Translations under genes and position numbers: made by a program
Assembly (NCBI RefSeq): GCF_012223425.1
Contig: NZ_CP038798.1
Location: 186,001 to 250,000 of the forward strand
DNA length: 64,000 bases
Direction of reading: 5' to 3'
Source: Mycolicibacterium frederiksbergense
Lineage (GTDB): Bacteria; Actinomycetota; Actinomycetes; Mycobacteriales; Mycobacteriaceae
Shown here: positions 27,595-36,566 of the stretch, in pieces
Numbering within the stretch: position 1 is the first letter of the stretch
How the letters are laid out: every line of letters begins with the position of its first letter
The notes under the pieces: model-generated
What the model saw: the letters and a program-made list of their open reading frames with translations, nothing else
What the model was told of the DNA's origin: nothing
Database searches by the model: none

Positions 27595-27903
27595 TCAGTG
27601 GTAGTCGTCGATGTCGATCACGGTCACGGTGACCGCGTCCCAGGGCTCTACCTCGCCTTCGGGACGGATCAGCAGGCGCCAGTTCCGACTCAGGTCACCC
27701 GCCCACTTGCCCGCGTGGTCCTCATGGAGCTGGTGCCAGTTGCCCAGCGGGTCGATGGTGGCCAATTCGCCCACGTTCGTCGCTGTGCGCAGGGCATTCA
27801 CCCGAAGTCGCAGCTTCGCAGCGATGTCACCACGCTTCTTCTGCATCTCCCGCTCGTCCGTGCACAGCTTCTGGAGCTTCCGGTCCTCGTAAAGCACTTC
27901 CAA
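27595..27903 (-). CDS. higB: HigB-like RelE-superfamily toxin
   Basis: A 102-residue toxin candidate: YEDRKLQKLCTDEREMQKKR, KLRLRVNALRTATNVGEL, then GNWHQLHEDHAGKWAGDLSR and NWRLLIRP with the C-terminal VTVIDIDDYH. This is the HigB/RelE layout, where the toxin cleaves ribosome-bound mRNA. The toxin gene precedes the antitoxin gene, as usual for higBA. The start is TTG at the given position or GTG two codons later; neither has a strong ribosome binding site. Confidence 0.8.
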   Translation of the reverse strand: MEVLYEDRKLQKLCTDEREMQKKRGDIAAKLRLRVNALRTATNVGELATIDPLGNWHQLHEDHAGKWAGDLSRNWRLLIRPEGEVEPWDAVTVTVIDIDDYH

Positions 27904-28189
27904 CAGATGTCACCGATTTCGTTACAGTCTAACGCAGGCCGACCGCGCACTATGCCGCATGTGACGAAGAAGGCCTACCGAGATTCGTCGTGCGGATGCT
28001 GCCGGAACTTCGACCTGCACCCGTGGTGCGCAGAGCGTATCGACGGGGCGCGACAGGACCATTACGCCATGCCGCGAGTAGTCCGTTCGGGCTAATACGG
28101 CGGGCCACCTTTGCATCTCCCGATTCCGCGGCGAATGCAGCGGCAAAGGAGGACACCTCGCGGTGCATGCGGGTTTCGTCCTACCGTCG
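27904..28189. other. Intergenic region upstream of higBA
   Basis: About 290 bases with no recognisable gene. It should contain the leftward higBA promoter; the AT-richer stretch ACAGTCTAACG close to the toxin start is a candidate. Nothing else stands out. Confidence 0.3.
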
Positions 28190-28390
28190 CGGCGTTGAAC
28201 GAGGCAGCGACCAGTTGCTGACCATACCGGAAGCGATCGAGAGTTGCGCATATCCAGAACCCACTTCTTTCGCCTGAAGAGGCAGGGTGTCATCGTCGGA
28301 TTCAGTTCGGGCACCGCACCCTGATTCCCGCAAGCGAAATCGGCAGACTGATCGACGAGCGGTACCGCCCCCGGCGCCGGGTAACTCCAA
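28190..28390 (+). pseudogene. Decayed excisionase-like HTH gene
   Basis: Three pieces in successive forward frames together resemble a small MerR/excisionase-type DNA-binding protein: DQLLTIPEAIE (from 28209), then LRISRTHFFRLKRQGVI, then GHRTLIPASEIGRLIDERY with a basic RPRRR end. The order matches the usual xis layout (TIPEAAE...SRxxxxRLxxxG...GxRxLIPxSEIxRxIxxR). At least two frameshifts make it non-functional. It suggests that an integrative element once lay here. Confidence 0.45.
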
Positions 28391-28444
28391 TCATCCCAGC
28401 TCAAAGGGCACTTTCCTTACATCAACACCCTCCGAACAGGCGAT

Positions 28445-28967
28445 TCATCGGTGGATCGAGGCTAAGTCAAGGAGCTGTTTTGGCTGCCACTGGTAGGTCG
28501 TCCACTGGGCCGGCACCCTGTTGTAGGCCTCGGTCCGCTCGACATCGGCGTCACCGACGTGGGTCGCGATGATCAACTGACCGCCCTGGCGCAGCGCCGC
28601 GGCGAAAGCAGCCAGAACCGTGGGCAGGATGTTGCGCGGCAGGTTGAATAGGGACCACCAGCCCAGGATTCCGCCGAGTGAAGACGGGCGGAGGTCGAGG
28701 TCGGTCGCCGAGCCGAATGTGAACGTGCAATGGGGATGCAGTCGCCGGGCGTGGTCGATCATGCGCGGTGAGAGATCGTCCTGCGACTTCGATGTCGCGC
28801 TCGGCAAGGTAGGCCGTGACCATTCGTGCCCCGCAGCCGACGTCGAGGACCGGGCCTATCGGTGCGACGGTTGTTGCGAAGGTATCGATGGCTGCTTTAA
28901 GCCAGGGATGGGTGCGGATGTCTCCGATACCCGTGGTCGTCACCATCTCGACGTAGCTGTCGGCCAC
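28445..28967 (-). pseudogene. Frameshifted SAM-dependent methyltransferase
   Basis: Two overlapping leftward frames together make a class I methyltransferase. The first has the start and motif I (PVLDVGCGARMVTAYLAERD). The second continues with SPRMIDHARRLHPHCTFTFG, LGGILGWWSLFNLP, RQGGQLIIATHVGD and a short end. The frame changes at about 28780-28800, and the protein stops soon after the sixth strand, so both a frameshift and a truncated C-terminus are present. The substrate is not predictable. Confidence 0.7.
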
Positions 28968-29106
28968 GCGGTCATACGAATCGCGAACGGTGTCGAGATC
29001 GGCGGCTTGCAGACTTGATCGCGTAGCACGCAGGTGACGGTAGCGCCGGCCTCCGACAGCTGCTCCGGTTCGTCGCCTGTGATCTGAGATGACTCCGAAC
29101 AGAGAA

Positions 29107-29140
29107 AGATCGGATTACCCTGGTCAGGGCAATCCGATCT
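29107..29140. terminator. Long hairpin with T-run, bidirectional terminator
   Basis: Inverted repeat with 16-bp arms (one mismatch) and a 2-base loop: the left arm starts AGATCGGATTACCC and the right arm ends AATCCGATCT. A T-run follows, and the matching A-rich stretch precedes it. It has the form of a strong intrinsic terminator on both strands. It lies about 90 bases before the start of the next rightward gene; a second hairpin (arms AAACGAGCT and AGCTCGTTT, about 29175-29215) follows, so this may be a structured leader. Confidence 0.7.
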
Positions 29141-29226
29141 TTTATGCTTCTCTTCGCTTGTACTTCTGGAAGAAAAAACGAGCTTATGGTCGGCAGAGCC
29201 GGGCATGTAGCTCGTTTACGACTTAA

Positions 29227-30831
29227 ATGTACCACATGCCGATCCAGGAACCACCGGAGTACGCCCACTTCACCGCCAGAATCATGGAGATCTGCTCCAC
29301 CCGCGCTCCGTGGCACCGTCGACTCTGGCGTGCAGGAACACTGCAGGTCGGACGCGAACTCCGTGACGAAAGCGTGCGGCCCGGTACGCCGGAGTCGGCG
29401 ATCGCAGACCTGAGAAAGCACTGTCGGCACAGTCTGCAGACCGATAACGGTATCGCTGATCGCGGACAGGCTCTTGGCAATTTGGCCGGCATCAAACCCG
29501 GGCTGACGTACTCCGATCATGCCTGGGTGAGCCTGCGCGAGCACCTCGATCGATACAACCAGGACTACCTCCAGACGTGGGCGACTGCATTCGACGCCGC
29601 ACCGGATCCAGACCCTCGCCGGCGAATCGACATCGAAGGTGCCGCCCGGCGGATTACCGCTCATCTTCTCGATGCCGGGATGCACAAGAGCAGCATTTAC
29701 GCGTGGCTGCGAACGATCCGTGACGATCCGTCAACCGTTCTGTCGATCGGTGACTTCTTACGCGAAGCCGACGCTCGGCTGAAAAAGCCTCTCAAGCTCT
29801 ATACGTTCTGCGTTCCGGTACAAAGCTCCCCGAAGTTCGGTGGATCGGAGCCACCACCTGGCTGGCTAACCGCCCAGCAGACAACCGCATGGAAAGCGCA
29901 ACATGCCGCGAAGGCGCCTGGGGTTTCCCAGCAAGGCTCGTTTCTCATCGAGGTGTCTGCCCATGACATCAACACTGCAGCAGACCGAGCCCGTACGCGG
30001 ATCTCCAACCTCGCAACCAAGCTGCAATTGGGCGCAAAAAAGCCGATCGTCCTCAACCCGAGCATGTGGTCCAAGGACAAAGGCAACGAGTTCCCCGCCC
30101 ACGCAACGAACCGCGTTATCAACGTGCATGCCTTCGAACGCCTGGGACACCTGCACGACCTCGACACGGTCGACTACATCACCAACACCCTGGCGCTCGT
30201 GCAGGCAGTCCGCACCGGACCCCCGCACGTCGCCGTCGTCAACGGCTGGGCAGCCATCGAGTCACTGATGGTCGGCCCAGCCGACGAACAGGACGTCATC
30301 GCCGCGCGACGATTCGCGTTGATTGTCGCAGCAAGCATGCTGCGCGCGGAACTGTCCTGGCTCTCACGTTCCTACGCCACCGTTCACAGTGGGCCCGCTG
30401 CCGAGAAGATGCGGGAGTGCAGCGAAAACCTCGATCGTGCCAAGCTCTTTCAACAGCACCTCCACAACAATCCGCCGTTGAATCTGAATGCGATGGACGC
30501 GCTCGCGCTGGACCGCATCCGACCTGCTTTGGCCAACCCGCGAGGCGAAATCGAGAAGATAACCGACATCCTAACCCGTGAGTTCACCCGCCTCTACCGC
30601 AAGAGGAACATGATCGTCCGCGGAGGCCAGATCCAGGAAAGCAGCTTGCACTCCCTATCTGAAACCCTCGCTCCTCTTATCGGCGCAGGTATCGATCGCG
30701 TCGTGCACGTCGGCCTGAAGTACAACGTGCGACCAATCGAACTATCGGCCATCGCCGAGACGCGCACCCATTACCTCGCGCCCAGCACCCCCACCGACGC
30801 GGGGAAACTACTGGAACTGCTGGAGTTTTGA
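29227..30831 (+). CDS. Unknown protein with HEPN-like C-terminus
   Basis: A 534-residue soluble protein without a family I can name. The C-terminal region (about 430-500) has EFTRLYRKRNMIVRGGQIQ followed by a helix (SLHSLSETLAPLIGAGIDRV). This is the pattern of HEPN-type proteins found in abortive-infection and toxin systems, but the usual RNxxxH histidine is Arg here. The middle part (about 190-330) is mixed alpha/beta with AVVNGWAAIESLMVGPADEQ. Codon use is less GC-biased than in the neighbours, and two hairpins precede it. A solitary defence gene is possible but unproven. Confidence 0.5.
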   Translation: MYHMPIQEPPEYAHFTARIMEICSTRAPWHRRLWRAGTLQVGRELRDESVRPGTPESAIADLRKHCRHSLQTDNGIADRGQALGNLAGIKPGLTYSDHAWVSLREHLDRYNQDYLQTWATAFDAAPDPDPRRRIDIEGAARRITAHLLDAGMHKSSIYAWLRTIRDDPSTVLSIGDFLREADARLKKPLKLYTFCVPVQSSPKFGGSEPPPGWLTAQQTTAWKAQHAAKAPGVSQQGSFLIEVSAHDINTAADRARTRISNLATKLQLGAKKPIVLNPSMWSKDKGNEFPAHATNRVINVHAFERLGHLHDLDTVDYITNTLALVQAVRTGPPHVAVVNGWAAIESLMVGPADEQDVIAARRFALIVAASMLRAELSWLSRSYATVHSGPAAEKMRECSENLDRAKLFQQHLHNNPPLNLNAMDALALDRIRPALANPRGEIEKITDILTREFTRLYRKRNMIVRGGQIQESSLHSLSETLAPLIGAGIDRVVHVGLKYNVRPIELSAIAETRTHYLAPSTPTDAGKLLELLEF

Positions 30832-31021
30832 CCCAAGCCCGCAACACCGCGAACGGCGTCGGCGCCACCGTATTCTGCGCGAATCATCAGGGAACGCCGG
30901 GCGACCCCGACCAGCCTCACCGTCTGCGATCCAATCTCGCCCCGAGATTCCGACGCGGGCGTCACGGCGAATCGCGGCATATTGCTCGACTCGGGAGGGC
31001 TGCCTCGAGACCACCGATGCG

Positions 31022-31315
<294 letters not shown>

Positions 31316-31817
31316 TTACGGCTTGGGCGGCGCCGTCCTCGCCTGCGATGGCCGTACTGAGTCGACGTACCTGGGGACTCTGGACGGGCCGATGGTGCGC
31401 TACATCGACGCGATCGAGAGCTCGAAGGGATTGCGGGTGGCTCCGCGGCTCGGACAGCTCCTACCGGCCCACTGCACCTCCACAGGCAAGGCGATGTTGG
31501 CGCAGCTGTCCACCGACGAACTTCGTTCCATCTATCCGGCGGAGGATTTGGAGATCCTCACGCCGAGGTCGATCAGCAACCGGACGGCGCTGGAAGCGGA
31601 GCTCGCCAGGGTTGCCCGCCGCGGGTTCGCCGTGACGAACGAGGAGAGCGAAGAGTCGGTCTCGGCGGTCGCGGTGGCGTTACCGGCCGACCGCACGCCG
31701 ACGCTGCTTGCTGTCAACGTGTCGATGCCGTCCATCCGGCTCAATCGTGACGAGCTTCGGAGTATCGCGGACACCCTGTCCAAGACTGTCGCCGAGGCGG
31801 TCGAGGAGCTGTTCTGA
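31316..31817 (+). pseudogene. IclR-family regulator lacking its DNA-binding domain
   Basis: The effector-binding domain of an IclR regulator is intact: TYLGTLDGPMVRYIDAIES, RVAPRLGQLLPAHCTSTGKA, then ARRGFAVTNEESEESVSAVA and a normal end (SIADTLSKTVAEAVEELF). The N-terminal winged helix is missing; the frame upstream is the opposite strand of atpE. The junction at about 31.3 kb marks a recombination point at the left edge of the catabolic island. A short form from an internal ATG could still be made. Confidence 0.75.
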
Positions 31818-31834
31818 AGCGGGAATTGGCGCTG

Positions 31835-32713
31835 CTAGACCGAATTGCGTACGTGGCGGACGAACTCCTGCACCGGAGGGCTGAGCGCCCGATTCGCCGC
31901 CCAGTAGATCCACACCGGCGTGGCCATCTCATGATCGTCGTCGCAGAGTACTGGCCAATCGTGATCTGCCGGCTCTCCGGGGAGGTGGTCGTCGGCGACC
32001 ACCGCGACCCCTAAACCGGCTCGCGCCAGCGCAACCAGGGAGGCCATGTCGTGCGATTCGTACATGATGTCTAAGATAACGCCCTCGGTGCGCAGGGCGG
32101 GCTCGAGGAGCCTGCGAGTGAGGCTATGGTCAGGCCCCACGAGAACCGATACACCAGCGAGTTCGGCCACCTTCACCTCCGAACGGTTACGCCAGGGGTG
32201 ATCATCGGGCGTGACCACGGCGATGCGCGCCTGTCCGAGCAAGTGGCCTTGCAGCCGACGATCCGCAACTGGGATCGACGTCACGAAATCGGCCTCTCCA
32301 GATAGAACCCGATCGATGGGCGGAAGGCCCGGCAGGCCCTGGATGGCGACGTGCACGTCCGGCCGCTCCATGTGGAATCCGCCGATGAGCGGGGCCAGAA
32401 ACCGCAACAGGTGGGGATAGGCGCAGGCGATCGTCACGGTGCCCGCACGGCCGCGGGTGATCTCGGAGGCCAGTGATTTGATCTTGTCGGCACCTGCCAG
32501 AACCTGTTCGGTGAGCGGCAGGAGCAGCAAGCCCGCGCTGGAGACCTTGACCCGCCGACCCGACCGTTCGAACAACGGCACCCCGAGTTCCTTTTCCAGG
32601 GACTTGACCTGGCGCCATAGTGACGGCTGCGCCGTGTCGAGCCGGTTGGAGGCGCCGAGGAACGAACCTGTCTCGACAACCTCGGCGAAGTACCTTAACT
32701 GGCGTAACTCCAT
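31835..32713 (-). CDS. LysR-family transcriptional regulator
   Basis: A 292-residue LysR-type regulator of normal length. The N-terminal winged helix is typical (RQLRYFAEVVETGSFLGASN, RLDTAQPSLWRQVKSLEKEL, PLFERSGRRVKVSSAG). The effector domain begins at about 90 (GTVTIACAYPHLLRFLAPLI) with VLSGEADFVTSIPVADRRLQ and ARAGLGVAVVADDHL. It is divergent from the first SDR gene of the catabolic cluster, the classic arrangement for activation by LysR proteins, which respond to a pathway intermediate. The start ATG overlaps a promoter with ATAGACTCTAT. Confidence 0.92.
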   Translation of the reverse strand: MELRQLRYFAEVVETGSFLGASNRLDTAQPSLWRQVKSLEKELGVPLFERSGRRVKVSSAGLLLLPLTEQVLAGADKIKSLASEITRGRAGTVTIACAYPHLLRFLAPLIGGFHMERPDVHVAIQGLPGLPPIDRVLSGEADFVTSIPVADRRLQGHLLGQARIAVVTPDDHPWRNRSEVKVAELAGVSVLVGPDHSLTRRLLEPALRTEGVILDIMYESHDMASLVALARAGLGVAVVADDHLPGEPADHDWPVLCDDDHEMATPVWIYWAANRALSPPVQEFVRHVRNSV

Positions 32714-32863
32714 GAACTACTCCTGGAATATAGACTCTATCCAAACTATGCAATGGACGTAAGAATACTAGGCTCGTACTGTCAACGAGGTATCCATGCC
32801 AGAAAGTGTGCAGTCGGCCATCAAACTGGCAAGCGGCTGCGCGAGGCGCCCGAGGAGCGTTGA
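32714..32863. promoter_or_regulatory. Divergent LysR/SDR promoter region
   Basis: A 150-base region between the divergent LysR gene and the first SDR gene. It contains the palindrome ATAGACTCTAT (32730-32740), close to the LysR start. Its T-N9-A character and position suit a LysR binding site, although the spacing is not diagnostic. Confidence 0.4.
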
Positions 32864-33919
32864 ATGACAGCCAATTCGATACCCGACACCCGCACACAAC
32901 AGACCCGTGGTCAACTGCTCGAGCGATCGCTGAGCAACTGGCGGGACGAGCTCGATGGCCGGGTCGCGGTCGTTACCGGTGGTGCTCGCGGTATCGGCAA
33001 GGTGATGGCCGACTGGCTGGTCCGGGCCGGGGTGAAGGTGGTGGCGCTCGACCGCACCTGGAGAGGTGCCGATGCGCACAAGCAGGGACTGGAATCGGCG
33101 CAGGGCCTGGCCATCGAGGCCGATATCACCAAGGACAGCGATCTGGACAACGCCTATGACCACGTGGTCGATCGCTATGGCGGCGTGGACATTCTGGTCA
33201 ACAATGCCGCGTTGGTCTCGGAAACCCTGTTCCCGCCAATGGGCCACCGTCTGACGCTCGACACCACCGACGACGACTGGGCAGCCATGTTCGGTGTCAA
33301 TGTCTTCGGTACGGTCAAGGTAACGCGACGGTTCATTAAACCGATGCAGGAGAATGGCCGCGGCAGCATCGTCAACGTGGTGAGTAGCGGGATTCTGTCG
33401 CAGTCCAGCGGTGGCGGCTACTACGCCACGCGCCCCTACACGGCCGAGATGCCATACCAGGCGGCCAAAGCGGCAGTCACTACCTTCGGTTTCTACCTCG
33501 CGGAGGAAGTGCGGGCCGACGGTGTCGCCGTCAACTCGTTCATGCCGGGCCACACCCGCGCATCGTGGTTCGACCACACCGCCCATGCGTACGGACAGGC
33601 CGGCCAGGTGTACTTCCAGCGCCCGGTGGTCTCCGAGCATGTTGTGCCCATCACGTTATTCCTCGCAGCGCAGGACGGCCAGCACGTCACCGGCCGGCTC
33701 TATCACGTCCCGGACTGGAATTACGACTCCGGGTACGGTGACTATGCGTTCTGGCAAGACCACGATCTGCCGCCCGAGATGGAGCAGATGTACACCGCGC
33801 TCGAGGCCGCGACGCCCGCTTTCGGCCGAACGGGGGTGCCGCAGTTGCCTTTCGACGCTCAGATCGCGCTTTTCGTGTCTGCGATGGGGAACATGGCTCG
33901 CGACGAGGCCGGCGAGTAG
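32864..33919 (+). CDS. Short-chain dehydrogenase/reductase (long N-terminus)
   Basis: A 351-residue SDR. The cofactor motif is VAVVTGGARGIGKV (residues about 34-47), NNAA is at 109-112, NVFGTVKVTRRF and SIVNVVSSGILS follow, and the catalytic Tyr/Lys pair lies in YQAAKAAVTTFGFYLAEEV. It is longer than the usual 250 residues because of an N-terminal extension and a C-terminal part (YHVPDWNYDSGYGDYAFWQD, then an aromatic-rich helix) that may close over the substrate. The adenine-binding region suggests NAD. First gene of the rightward catabolic operon, divergent from LysR. The likely role is oxidation of a hydroxylated or cis-diol intermediate. Confidence 0.88.
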   Translation: MTANSIPDTRTQQTRGQLLERSLSNWRDELDGRVAVVTGGARGIGKVMADWLVRAGVKVVALDRTWRGADAHKQGLESAQGLAIEADITKDSDLDNAYDHVVDRYGGVDILVNNAALVSETLFPPMGHRLTLDTTDDDWAAMFGVNVFGTVKVTRRFIKPMQENGRGSIVNVVSSGILSQSSGGGYYATRPYTAEMPYQAAKAAVTTFGFYLAEEVRADGVAVNSFMPGHTRASWFDHTAHAYGQAGQVYFQRPVVSEHVVPITLFLAAQDGQHVTGRLYHVPDWNYDSGYGDYAFWQDHDLPPEMEQMYTALEAATPAFGRTGVPQLPFDAQIALFVSAMGNMARDEAGE

Positions 33920-33988
33920 TGCTGCGCATCGTCGCGATCAGCCGGCTGAAGATAGCCCGGCGACCCCCGCAACCATGGAAGGATCCCC

Positions 33989-35200
33989 GTGGCCGCTAGT
34001 TCGAATGGTGTCGCTGTCGTCGGTGGTTCGGTGGCCGGTTTGCGGGCACTGGCGGAGCTGAGGGCGGCGGGCTTCGCCGGGACGATCACCCTGATCGACC
34101 GGGAGGCCGCCGCACCGTACGACCGGCCGCCGCTGTCTAAGCAGGTGTTGCTCGGCGCATGGCCACCGGCGAAGGCATCTCTGGGTGATCCGCGCACCGA
34201 GTGGGGCGCCGAGATCGTAGAGCAGCATGCGATAGCACTCGATACGGATTCTCGCGAGATCGTCCTTGAATCGGATGAACGGGTCGCCTACGACAGCCTG
34301 ATCATCGCCACCGGTGCGACCCCCCGTACGATCGGCGACTGCCGCTTGGAGGGCGTTCATGTGTTGCGCACCATGGCCGATTGTCTGGCGATCAGGGAAA
34401 GCCTGGACCGGGGTGGGCCGCTGGTCGTCGTGGGCGGAGGTTTCATCGGCGCCGAGGTTGCCTCCGCGGCGCGCGCCAGCGGAGTCGACGTCACCTTGGT
34501 CGAGGCGCTACACGCGCCAATGGCGCGGGCGCTTGGTAACGAAATGGGCGGCCGGCTGCGCAGTCTGCACGAGGGCAACGGCACCCGGGTGATCTGCGGT
34601 GTCGCGGTGGATGGGTTCGCCGGTGACACCCGGGTCACTGGTGTGCATCTGGACACGGGTGAGACCCTCGCCGCCGATTCGGTGGTTGTCGGCGTGGGCG
34701 TCGTGCCCAACACCGCATGGCTGGAGAACTCGAAACTGACGGTGGACAACGGCATCCTGTGCGATCAGTACTGTGCCGCCGAAGGTGCGGACGACGTCTT
34801 CGCCATCGGCGATGTCGCTCGCTGGTACGACAGTCGTCGGGACCGGCACGTGCGCGTCGAGCACTGGACGAATGCTACCGAGCAGGCGAATACGGCTGCT
34901 CACAACATCATCAACCCTGGCAGTCGGCGCGCCCACCACGCTCTCCCGTACTTCTGGTCTGATCAGTACGGGGCGAAGATCCAACTGATCGGCCACTGTG
35001 AGCCCGCTGCGGACGTGACCGTGCTGCAGAGCTCTGGCGACAAGCCGCGTACGGCGGCGGTGTACCACTACGGCGACGACCTGCGCGCAGCGGTGATGAT
35101 CAACTGGCCCCGCGCCCTTGGCATGGTGCGCTCCGCACTGCAGGAGCGAGCGCCCGCGGGCTCGGTCATCGACAAGCTGCGCGGACTGATCGAAGGATAA
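33989..35200 (+). CDS. FAD/NAD(P)H ferredoxin reductase (first copy)
   Basis: A 403-residue oxygenase-type ferredoxin reductase from GTG, after AAGGATCCCC. FAD motif GVAVVGGSVAGLRALAELR at the N-terminus, YDRPPLSKQVLLG typical of the rubredoxin/ferredoxin reductase family, NAD motif VVVGGGFIGAEVASAARASG in the middle, FAD-ribityl motif DDVFAIGDVARW, and the C-terminal YFWSDQYGAKIQLIG. It passes electrons from NAD(P)H to a ferredoxin; the 3Fe-4S ferredoxin gene follows. It probably serves the P450 or the Rieske oxygenase of the cluster. Confidence 0.92.
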   Translation: MAASSNGVAVVGGSVAGLRALAELRAAGFAGTITLIDREAAAPYDRPPLSKQVLLGAWPPAKASLGDPRTEWGAEIVEQHAIALDTDSREIVLESDERVAYDSLIIATGATPRTIGDCRLEGVHVLRTMADCLAIRESLDRGGPLVVVGGGFIGAEVASAARASGVDVTLVEALHAPMARALGNEMGGRLRSLHEGNGTRVICGVAVDGFAGDTRVTGVHLDTGETLAADSVVVGVGVVPNTAWLENSKLTVDNGILCDQYCAAEGADDVFAIGDVARWYDSRRDRHVRVEHWTNATEQANTAAHNIINPGSRRAHHALPYFWSDQYGAKIQLIGHCEPAADVTVLQSSGDKPRTAAVYHYGDDLRAAVMINWPRALGMVRSALQERAPAGSVIDKLRGLIEG

Positions 35201-35346
35201 GATCGAACACGCATGCGGGACACCATCTTCCGATGTTTTCCCGCATTTTCACATTGTGCAGACATCTTGTCGTTGGGGCGCGCCGCGCCGCCCTGCCGAT
35301 TGACCATGAATGTGGTCTGCTGCTACTATTCAGAGGAAGGTTCTGC

Positions 35347-35616
35347 ATGACAGAATATGCTCCTGCGCCGGTGACCGCGGCGCATCCGTCGAGGCGGTTG
35401 ACTGTGATCAAAGTCCATGCAGATCGTGAACAGTGCCAGGGTTACGCGAATTGCATTGTGGCGGCACCGGATGTGTTCGACATCGACGACGACGGCATCG
35501 TCGTGGTGCTCCGCGATCAGATCGAGGACTCCGAACGTGACCACGTCGACGAGTCGGTCCGGAGCTGCCCGGTCGCTGCTCTGCGGTTGGAGCAGCTGAC
35601 GCCTGCCGAGCACTGA
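35347..35616 (+). CDS. 3Fe-4S ferredoxin of P450 type
   Basis: An 89-residue ferredoxin. Residues VHADREQCQGYANCIVAAPD and, later, SCPVAALRL give the C-x5-C...C-P pattern of single 3Fe-4S cluster ferredoxins that feed actinobacterial cytochromes P450. An acidic DVFDIDDDG strand separates them. The ATG is preceded by AGAGGAAGG; a longer open frame exists upstream but is not protein-like. The ferredoxin reductase gene lies just before it, and a P450 gene is further down the cluster. Confidence 0.9.
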   Translation: MTEYAPAPVTAAHPSRRLTVIKVHADREQCQGYANCIVAAPDVFDIDDDGIVVVLRDQIEDSERDHVDESVRSCPVAALRLEQLTPAEH

Positions 35617-35651
35617 ACGCTTGCCGAACTCATTCGCACAGAGAGGTGCCC

Positions 35652-36398
35652 ATGTCTGAGTCCAGCCATCCCGCTGATCTCGCCGGTAGCGTCATCGTGG
35701 TGACCGGCGGTGCCAGCGGCATCGGCGACCAGATCGTGGTCGACCTGGTCGGGGCGGGCGCCGACGTCGTGGTGGCCGACCTCGCGCCGCCGCCGGATCG
35801 GCCGAGGGTGACCTATCACCACGTCGACATCACCGATGACGAAGCACTGTCCCGGCTGGTCGAAGCCACGGTGGCGCGATCGGGAAAGGTCGATGCACTG
35901 GTCAACTGCGCCGCACTGTACAAGTCGCTGGGCGCCAAGAAAGCCCTGGAGGAACTGACCACGCAAGAGTGGGACGACGTGCTGCGCGTCAACGTGCGCG
36001 GTGCGTGGCAGGCGATGCGGGCGGTGCTGCCTGCGATACCGGTCAACGGGGGTCACATCGTGAACATCTCCTCGACCACGGCTCGGACGGGAACGCTCGG
36101 CTTTCCCCACTACATCGCATCGAAAGCCGCGGTCGAGGGCCTGACGCGAGCGGCGGCGCGTGAGCTGGGCGCCCGCGGCATCACCGTAAACGCGGTCGCG
36201 CCCGGCCTGGTCGACGACGAGGCCACCAACGAACTCAACGATCCCGAGTACGTCGCCCAGGCGGTGAATCGGCGTTCGATCAAACGCACCCTGCTGCCCG
36301 GCGACGTGGCATCGGTGGTGCGTTTCCTCTGCAGCGATGCCAGCGCTTTCGTCACCGGCCAGGTCATCATCGTCGACGGCGGGGGGGTATTCGGCTGA
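35652..36398 (+). CDS. Short-chain dehydrogenase/reductase
   Basis: A 248-residue classical SDR: IVVTGGASGIGDQ (NAD-binding), VVVADLAPP (acidic residue after strand 2, pointing to NAD), NCAALY (NNAG-like), NVRGAWQAMRAV, IVNISSTTARTG, and the catalytic YIASKAAVEGLTRAAARELG. The end VTGQVIIVDGGGVFG is typical of the FabG-like class. The ATG after GAGAGGTGCCC is preferred over a GTG two codons upstream. It is the last gene before a strong terminator, so this operon ends here. It probably oxidises an alcohol or dihydrodiol of the pathway. Confidence 0.92.
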   Translation: MSESSHPADLAGSVIVVTGGASGIGDQIVVDLVGAGADVVVADLAPPPDRPRVTYHHVDITDDEALSRLVEATVARSGKVDALVNCAALYKSLGAKKALEELTTQEWDDVLRVNVRGAWQAMRAVLPAIPVNGGHIVNISSTTARTGTLGFPHYIASKAAVEGLTRAAARELGARGITVNAVAPGLVDDEATNELNDPEYVAQAVNRRSIKRTLLPGDVASVVRFLCSDASAFVTGQVIIVDGGGVFG

Positions 36399-36417
36399 CG
36401 GCCGATTTGGCGACCTA

Positions 36418-36446
36418 GGGCCGCAACGCATCGAGCGTTGCGGCCC
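36418..36446 (+). terminator. Strong intrinsic terminator
   Basis: Perfect 12-bp inverted repeat (GGGCCGCAACGC / GCGTTGCGGCCC) with a 5-base loop and TTCT after it, 20 bases downstream of the SDR stop. Confidence 0.9.
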
Positions 36447-36488
36447 TTCTGCATCTGGTCGCCGACCATCGCGCGGCTTGTCGATTAA

Positions 36489-36513
36489 GACCTAATGGTA
36501 TTACAATTAGGTC
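36489..36513 (+). promoter_or_regulatory. Palindromic operator before Rieske oxygenase gene
   Basis: Perfect 8-bp inverted arms GACCTAAT / ATTAGGTC around the core GGTATTACA. It sits about 55 bases before the start of the oxygenase gene. The core TGGTATTAC resembles elements at 41.72 kb and 44.29 kb, so the three may be sites of one regulator, perhaps the FadR-type GntR protein encoded in the cluster. Confidence 0.5.
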
Positions 36514-36566
36514 GTTATGACGGGCCAGCCCACGGTGTGGTCGGCGACGACGAGCTGAGGTAGACG

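Noticed and set aside
30840..31021. tRNA or small RNA gene as an integration site next to atpE
   Set aside because: No cloverleaf, CCA end or paired direct repeats could be recognised.
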